64,000 nt of DNA from the NCBI RefSeq assembly GCF_041027365.1, contig NZ_JBFTEH010000008.1:62001-126000 (forward strand), in the 5' to 3' direction. The DNA is from VKMB-3413 sp041027365. GTDB taxonomy: Bacteria; Pseudomonadota; Alphaproteobacteria; Rhizobiales; Rhizobiaceae. Positions within the stretch are counted from its first letter, which is position 1, and each line of letters begins with the position of its first letter. Below are positions 58,869 through 64,000 of the stretch, in pieces. The notes below the pieces were generated by a model, which was given only the letters and a program-made list of their open reading frames with translations, made no database searches and was not told where the DNA came from. The translations under genes and the position numbers were made by a program.

Positions 58869-61800
58869 ATGCATTGGAAGTTGCGTCTCCTCGCGGCCGC
58901 CGCGGCCGCCTTGAGTTCATCGATCGCGGCGGCAGATCCCGTTCCTCGAAGCGCGCCGGCGGCCGGCTCGGTGATCGCGACCCGGGTGGGCGAGGAAATC
59001 GAGTTCGTCGACAAGCCGTCGTGGCGCGGCCTCGAGGTCCTCCAGAACGTCAAGTCCGGCGACGTCATCCGCACCAATGCCAGCGGCCAGATCGCCATCC
59101 TGTTTTCCGACCAGACGCAGGTCCGCGTCGGGCGCAACTCCACCCTGATCGTCAAGGAGCAGGTTCCGAACGGGGACACGCGGCTCGTCCTGCAATCCGG
59201 CCAGATCTTCGCCCGGGCCGCGCGCGGCGGGACCGGCGTCTTCGTCGAAACCGCCGCGGCGACCGCGGCGATTCGCGGCACCGACTGGACGATGCGGGTC
59301 GACGGCGACCACACGTCCCTGAACGTTCTCGACGGCGTCGTCGACTTCAGCAATCCGCAAGGGTCCGTCCGGGTGCGCCAGGGCGAGGCGGCGGCGGCGA
59401 CTCTCGGTTCGGCGCCGACGAAGGTCCTGATCGTTTCGAGCGACGTCCACGAGCAGATGCTGATCAACCTGTCGCTCCGGGAGGTGGTCGCAGAGTTCCC
59501 GACGCTGCTGTTGAAGAACGCCGAGGTTCGCCGCGAGCGGCAGCGTCTCGCCGCCGTGCCGCCGTCGGCGCGCAGCCCGGCCGACCGCGTGCTGGCCGCG
59601 GAGATCGCCCTCGACCGGGACGGCTATGCCGCTGCCGCTGCGGCGGCCGTGCAGGCGCGCAAGGTTCGGCTGACGCCGGAACAAGACGCGCGCCTGATGC
59701 GGATCGAGGCAATGATCGCGATCGCTTCCGGCCGCACCGGCGAGGCGGTCCGGCTGTTCAAGCGGGCGCTGCCGCATCTTCGGGGCGAACGGCGGGTGGC
59801 GACGACCTACCAGCTCTATTTCGCGCGGTCGCTGGCCGAGCCCCAGCACGCGGTCCCGCCGCCACGGCCCGATCCGAACGATCGGATGTCGGTGGTCGGC
59901 GAGGCGGTCACCGCGGCCTTCCTCCAGTCCCCGCGCGAGGCGAACGCCATCATGAAGCGCGCCGAGCCGCGCTTTCACGACGACGCGCTGTATCAATCGC
60001 TGCTGTCGCGCATCGCCTATGCGGCGAGCGACTTCGACACGGCGAAATCCGCCATGCTCCGGGCCGTCGCTCTGGAGCCGGATAATCCGGAGGTGCTGTC
60101 GGCGCGCGCCAACTATCGCGCCAATGTCGAGTGGGACCGGAAGGGCGCGCTCGCCGACATCGAGGCCGGCCTGAAGGAGGCGCCCGGCAATTCCGATCTG
60201 TGGAACGACCTCGGCCTGATCCAGAGCGATCGCGGCGCCGATCGGGAGGCGGAGGAGGCCTTCCGCCGGGCGATCGCGCTTGCGCCTCGCGACCCGACCC
60301 CCAAGGCGAACTACGCCATTGCGCTTCTCGACCAGGGGCGGGTCAAGGAGGCGAGGGCGCAGATCGACGCCGCGATCGCCGACGATCCCTCCTTCGAAGT
60401 CGGCCAGTTCGTGCGCGGCCGCCAGCAGCTGATGACCGGCGACGAAGACGGGGCACTCGACAGCTTCCTGCGCGCGACGACGGCCAATCCGGCGCTCGCC
60501 AACGGCCTTCTGGCGCTCGGTGCCGCGCATGCGGCGCGTGGCGAGATCGAACTGGCGGAGCAGGCCTTCGAGAACGCCGACCGGCTCGACAAGAACGATC
60601 CGATCACCGCGGAGTACCGGGCGGCGCTGGCGATCGACCAGTACCAGGCGGATGAAGCGATCCGCTTCGCCGAGGAGTCGGTCAAGCGCACCCGGGCGCG
60701 CGGCGGCGACTATGCATCGATCCAGTCGACGCGCGATTCGGGTTCCGTGCTCGGCAGCGCCTACCGGCTCCTGTCATTGGATGCCTGGGGCCGCTACTGG
60801 GGCGACGTCGTCTTCGACCCGTTCGACTCCAGCGGCTATTTCGATCAGGTGATCTCCGGCGGATCCTCGCCGGTCCTGCTCGGCCGGGCCCGCGATGTCC
60901 CGAACGTCGAGGCCGAGAGCGGCTACCGCGCCTACTCCCTTCTGGCGCAGGGCCTGCTGCTCGACCCGATGGCGCTGGCGAGCTCGAAACTTCGCCCGGC
61001 CTTCATTCCCGCACCCTTCACCGAGCTCGACGTGTCCGGCGGCGCCACCTTTACCGATGGCGACTGGGGCGGGCTCGGCGGTGCGAGCTTCCAGTCCTTG
61101 GGATACGAGCCGCTGCCCTACACGCTGCTCGCCTCCGTCGACACCGATATCCTCGATCCGTCCTTCGCCCGTCAGCCGGAACGCTCGACGAGCCTGACGC
61201 TCGGCTTCGGCGTCCAGCCGACGCCGTACGACCGGATCGTCGGCTTCGGGACGGCCGCCTGGAGTTCCGGGGGGCTGGCGCTGCCGACCCAGACGACGAC
61301 CTATGACGACGCGTCGACGGGGCGCGGCGCCACCGGCTTTCTCGGATGGAGCCACACCCTCGGCTACCACAACGTGCTCAACGTGGCGGTCTTCGGCTCG
61401 CACGACACCGCCGCCTACGACTACAACCGCTTCGACCCGATCTACGGCATTTTTCCCGCCAGCTACTCCAGTGACGGCAGCATCGACCGCGCCAAGGTCA
61501 GCGTGTCTCACGCGATCGGGTTCGACTGGCTGACGGTGAAGTACGGCGGCGAGTTCTCGCGGACCGACCAGAACGCGACCCAGCACATCGTTGCCGACGT
61601 GTTCGGCCGACCGGTGGTCGTCCGCGACAGCCAGGCGACGATCCGCACCGATGTCGGTCGGGCCTTCGTCGACGGTGTCGTCGAAGCCTCCGACTGGCTG
61701 AAGTTCGAGGGCGTATTGTTCGCCACCGACAGGTCGACCACCGGGGACGACTCCACGTCGGTCGATCCGCGCGTCGGCGTTGCCCTTATGCCGCTCGACG

Positions 61801-62459
61801 GCCAGTGGATCCGCGCCGCCTTCCTGCGCGAGCGGCCCGGCGAGGACGACGACACGCTGGCGCCGATCGGGATTCTCGGCCTTCGCTCCAACGTCCTGCC
61901 CGACAGCACGGACCGGGTGGACTCCTCCATCGTCCACTGGGACAGCGAATGGACCCCCTGGCTGTTCTCGGCGATCGACTACCAGCACCAGGAGATCACC
62001 GGCCTGACGCTGAGCCCGCCGAGCTATGTCAACAGCGTCGATATTCCGCAGGCTCGGATCGACCGGCTGGGCGCCACCGCGAATATCTGGTTCGGTGGCG
62101 GGATCGGCGCGTCCGCCACGGTGGCGCGGACCTGGTCGAGCGGCAACGTGACGGGGACGGAGGATCAGCTGCCCTTCGTTCCGGAAACGAGCGGCCGCCT
62201 GGCGCTGACCTATGTCAATCCGCACCGGCTGAAGCTGACTGCCGTCGAGACCTATATCGGAGACCGGCCGTCGAACGTCGCCGGCGACACGCTCGACCAC
62301 GCCTTCGTCACCGACGTCTTCGGCAGCTGGGAGACGCCGGACCGGCATTTCGCGACGGAGTTCGGCGTCTACAACGTCTTCGACGAGGCTGTCGAAGTTG
62401 CGCCCTCCGTGCCGACCGCCATGCGCACCATTCGCGCCAAGATCACGGCGCGCTTCTGA
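58869..62459 (+). CDS. FecR domain, TPR and outer-membrane beta-barrel protein
   Basis: A 1196-residue envelope protein. A signal peptide is followed by a FecR domain at about residues 30-170 (GDVIRTNASGQIAILFSD, VGRNSTLIVKEQVPN, TAAATAAIRGTDWTMRVDG). A TPR region spans about 270-590 (for example WNDLGLIQSDRGADREAEEA and ALGAAHAARGEIELAEQAFE). From about residue 715 the sequence alternates hydrophobic strands and ends in Phe (RAKITARF), as in outer-membrane barrels. The start at 58869 gives a normal signal peptide; ATG 58833 is in frame but adds 12 residues. The stop overlaps the start of the next gene, a CHASE2 cyclase. Confidence 0.88.
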   Translation: MHWKLRLLAAAAAALSSSIAAADPVPRSAPAAGSVIATRVGEEIEFVDKPSWRGLEVLQNVKSGDVIRTNASGQIAILFSDQTQVRVGRNSTLIVKEQVPNGDTRLVLQSGQIFARAARGGTGVFVETAAATAAIRGTDWTMRVDGDHTSLNVLDGVVDFSNPQGSVRVRQGEAAAATLGSAPTKVLIVSSDVHEQMLINLSLREVVAEFPTLLLKNAEVRRERQRLAAVPPSARSPADRVLAAEIALDRDGYAAAAAAAVQARKVRLTPEQDARLMRIEAMIAIASGRTGEAVRLFKRALPHLRGERRVATTYQLYFARSLAEPQHAVPPPRPDPNDRMSVVGEAVTAAFLQSPREANAIMKRAEPRFHDDALYQSLLSRIAYAASDFDTAKSAMLRAVALEPDNPEVLSARANYRANVEWDRKGALADIEAGLKEAPGNSDLWNDLGLIQSDRGADREAEEAFRRAIALAPRDPTPKANYAIALLDQGRVKEARAQIDAAIADDPSFEVGQFVRGRQQLMTGDEDGALDSFLRATTANPALANGLLALGAAHAARGEIELAEQAFENADRLDKNDPITAEYRAALAIDQYQADEAIRFAEESVKRTRARGGDYASIQSTRDSGSVLGSAYRLLSLDAWGRYWGDVVFDPFDSSGYFDQVISGGSSPVLLGRARDVPNVEAESGYRAYSLLAQGLLLDPMALASSKLRPAFIPAPFTELDVSGGATFTDGDWGGLGGASFQSLGYEPLPYTLLASVDTDILDPSFARQPERSTSLTLGFGVQPTPYDRIVGFGTAAWSSGGLALPTQTTTYDDASTGRGATGFLGWSHTLGYHNVLNVAVFGSHDTAAYDYNRFDPIYGIFPASYSSDGSIDRAKVSVSHAIGFDWLTVKYGGEFSRTDQNATQHIVADVFGRPVVVRDSQATIRTDVGRAFVDGVVEASDWLKFEGVLFATDRSTTGDDSTSVDPRVGVALMPLDGQWIRAAFLRERPGEDDDTLAPIGILGLRSNVLPDSTDRVDSSIVHWDSEWTPWLFSAIDYQHQEITGLTLSPPSYVNSVDIPQARIDRLGATANIWFGGGIGASATVARTWSSGNVTGTEDQLPFVPETSGRLALTYVNPHRLKLTAVETYIGDRPSNVAGDTLDHAFVTDVFGSWETPDRHFATEFGVYNVFDEAVEVAPSVPTAMRTIRAKITARF

Positions 62460-64000
62460 TGGCCATGCAGCAGCGCCGCCGGCGGGTGGTGCAGACCTCG
62501 GGCCTGGTCGCCCTTGCCGCCTGCCTCGGCCTCGCACTGTCGCTCTGGCCGGCGTTCCGCCTCGTCGAGGCGCGGGTGTTCGACGCCTTCGTCACTCTCT
62601 CGCCCCCGGCCATGAGCCGCCTGGCGGCCAAGCCGGACAGCATCGTCATCGTCGCCATCGACGAACCTTCCTTCGCCGAACTCAGCCTGCAATGGCCCTG
62701 GCCGCGCGATCTTCACGCCCGGCTGGTCGAGGCGCTGCGGAAGGCGGGGGCGAAGGCGATCGGCCTCGACCTCGTCTTCGCCGAATCCTCGCAGCCGGCC
62801 GCCGATGCGGCGCTCGCGGCCGCGCTCGGGCCCGACGTGGTGCTGGCGGCCGACGAGAGCGTCGTCGAAACGCCGCAGATGGTGCAACTGGTGCGCACCG
62901 AGCCGCTGCCGCAGTTCATCGCCGCGGGCGCGCGCGTCGGGCTCGCCTCCGTGCCGCTCGACGGCGACAACGTCATGCGTCGCATTCCGGCCCGTGCCGA
63001 CGGTTTTGCGGCGACGCTGCTGCGTGCCTCCGAACCGGAGAGCGCGCCGCCGAGCGTCGTTCCCGGCCGCCTGATCCAGCCCATGGGGCCGGGCCGCACC
63101 TATCCCACCGTCTCCTACTATCAGGCGCTGCAACCGGCGCAGTTCCTGCCGCCGGGCACGTTCAAGGACAAGATCGTCCTCGTGGGGCGCAGTCTGCAGA
63201 TGTCGGTGGCCGCGGAAACGGGCGGCGCCGACACCTTCGCCACGTCCTATACCGCCCGGACCGGCATGCTGGTTCCCGGCGTCGAGATGCAGGCGACCAT
63301 CCTCGACAATCTGCGCCGGAATCTCGCGATCGGCTGGACGGGACCGCTGGAAACCGTGCTCGTCACCGTCCTGTTCGCCGCGCTCGCGGGTCTCCTCGCC
63401 TATCGGTCGGCCGATCTCTGGACGCTGGCGGGCGGCTTCGCCCTTGTGCTCGCCGTCTTCCTGATCAGCCTCCTCTGCCTGGAGTTCCTGCGGGTCTTCC
63501 TGCCGCCGCTGGCGCCGTCGGTCGCGGTCGCGGCCGTCCTCGTTCCGCTCGCCGCGCGGGACGTCACCGAGGAGCGGCGCATGCGGCGCGAGGTGACGCG
63601 GGCCTTCGGTCATTACCTCGCACCGGCACTCGTCGAGCGCCTGGCGCAGGATCCGTCGGCGCTGAAGCTCGGCGGCGAAAAGCGGGAGCTGACGATCCTC
63701 TTCAGCGACATCCGCAACTTCACCGCGCTCGCGGAATCGATGAAGGACGAGCCGGAGCGCCTGACGCGCCTGATCAACCGTCTGCTGACACCGCTCTCGG
63801 AGGCCGTGCTCGAGCAGGGCGGCACCATCGACAAGTTCATCGGCGACTGCATCATGGCGTTCTGGAACGCGCCGCTCGACGATGCCGACCATGCCGTCCA
63901 TGCGGTGACGGCGGGACTCGGCATGCTGGCTGCGGTCGAGCAGTTGAATGCGGAACTCCGCGCCGAACTGGGGGAGGCGGCGCCGACCTTGAAGATCGGC
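62459..64000 (+). CDS. CHASE2 domain class III adenylate/guanylate cyclase, C-terminus beyond window
   Basis: The ATG at 62459 shares its A with the preceding gene's TGA, so the two are translationally coupled. 514 codons are visible. An N-terminal membrane segment (residues 12-32) is followed by a CHASE2 sensor domain (SIVIVAIDEPSFAELS, WPRDLHARLVEALRKAGAKA, MLVPGVEMQATILDNLRR) that is extracytoplasmic, then three membrane segments at about 295-375. The class III catalytic domain begins near 395, with the first metal Asp in TILFSDIRNFTALAE and the adenine-selecting Lys and second Asp in GTIDKFIGDCIMAFWNAP. The C-terminus lies outside. Confidence 0.93.
   Translation, partial: MAMQQRRRRVVQTSGLVALAACLGLALSLWPAFRLVEARVFDAFVTLSPPAMSRLAAKPDSIVIVAIDEPSFAELSLQWPWPRDLHARLVEALRKAGAKAIGLDLVFAESSQPAADAALAAALGPDVVLAADESVVETPQMVQLVRTEPLPQFIAAGARVGLASVPLDGDNVMRRIPARADGFAATLLRASEPESAPPSVVPGRLIQPMGPGRTYPTVSYYQALQPAQFLPPGTFKDKIVLVGRSLQMSVAAETGGADTFATSYTARTGMLVPGVEMQATILDNLRRNLAIGWTGPLETVLVTVLFAALAGLLAYRSADLWTLAGGFALVLAVFLISLLCLEFLRVFLPPLAPSVAVAAVLVPLAARDVTEERRMRREVTRAFGHYLAPALVERLAQDPSALKLGGEKRELTILFSDIRNFTALAESMKDEPERLTRLINRLLTPLSEAVLEQGGTIDKFIGDCIMAFWNAPLDDADHAVHAVTAGLGMLAAVEQLNAELRAELGEAAPTLKIG

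Noticed and set aside
58178..64000. Complete Pycsar defence system made of the PycTM-like gene and the CHASE2 cyclase
   Set aside because: The genes are on opposite strands, almost 4 kb apart, with the FecR gene between. The cyclase has a CHASE2 sensor and the adenine-selecting Lys, not features of PycC. The evidence does not support one system.

Overview
The window is a GC-rich, gene-dense stretch of chromosome from an alphaproteobacterium, most likely of the order Hyphomicrobiales (Rhizobiales). The evidence is gene order and gene form: the dusB-ntrB-ntrC-ntrY-ntrX-trkA-hfq-hflX block, a fused ispDF, a pyruvate dehydrogenase operon whose E1 beta carries its own lipoyl domain, a folE-hisI pair, and a ppiD-trpD-trpC-moaC-moeA operon. 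I could not assign a genus. I found no tRNA, rRNA, insertion sequence, prophage or CRISPR array. Nearly all of the sequence is core metabolism, with a few accessory genes between.

Layout. Positions 1-3400 (minus strand) hold a peptide-utilisation cluster: an ArgE-like deacetylase, an M20 amidohydrolase, and a peptide-binding protein cut by the window edge. Positions 3.8-9.2 kb hold single genes: a tandem PilZ protein, a candidate sRNA with a strong terminator, a rhomboid protease, a CBS protein, a patatin, hisI-folE, and an IscU-like scaffold. Positions 9.3-14.7 kb are a translationally coupled minus-strand operon, ppiD-trpD-trpC-moaC-moeA. Positions 14.9-21.9 kb carry tpiA, secG with a very long tail, and pyrG-VOC-kdsA-eno. 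Positions 22-24.1 kb hold two tandem formate/nitrite-transporter-family genes. Positions 24.3-34.8 kb carry ftsB, then the PDH operon (pdhA, pdhB, pdhC, lpdA) with three small genes inserted, then a GlsB-type membrane protein, lipA and a COQ10-like gene.

Positions 34.8-36.6 kb hold pncC and ispDF on the minus strand. Positions 36.7-47.5 kb are the nitrogen and redox signalling block ntrBC and ntrYX, followed by trkA, hfq and hflX, ending in a bidirectional terminator. Positions 47.6-58.7 kb carry a DEAD-box helicase, an alpha/beta hydrolase, a secreted protein of unknown function, parE, glnA-glnB, the NAD(P)HX repair enzyme, gpt, a DoxX protein and a PycTM/DUF5706-type membrane protein. glnB has a canonical sigma-54 promoter upstream, so glnB-glnA and its regulators NtrB/NtrC all lie in this window. 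Positions 58.9-64.0 kb contain a large FecR-TPR-beta-barrel protein, coupled to a CHASE2 class III nucleotide cyclase that runs off the window.

The least-described element is the last one: a predicted outer-membrane FecR-TPR-barrel protein whose stop codon overlaps the start of a CHASE2 adenylate cyclase. It looks like an envelope-to-cAMP signalling pair. A Pycsar-effector-like membrane gene lies 0.2 kb upstream on the opposite strand, and I treat it as probably independent.
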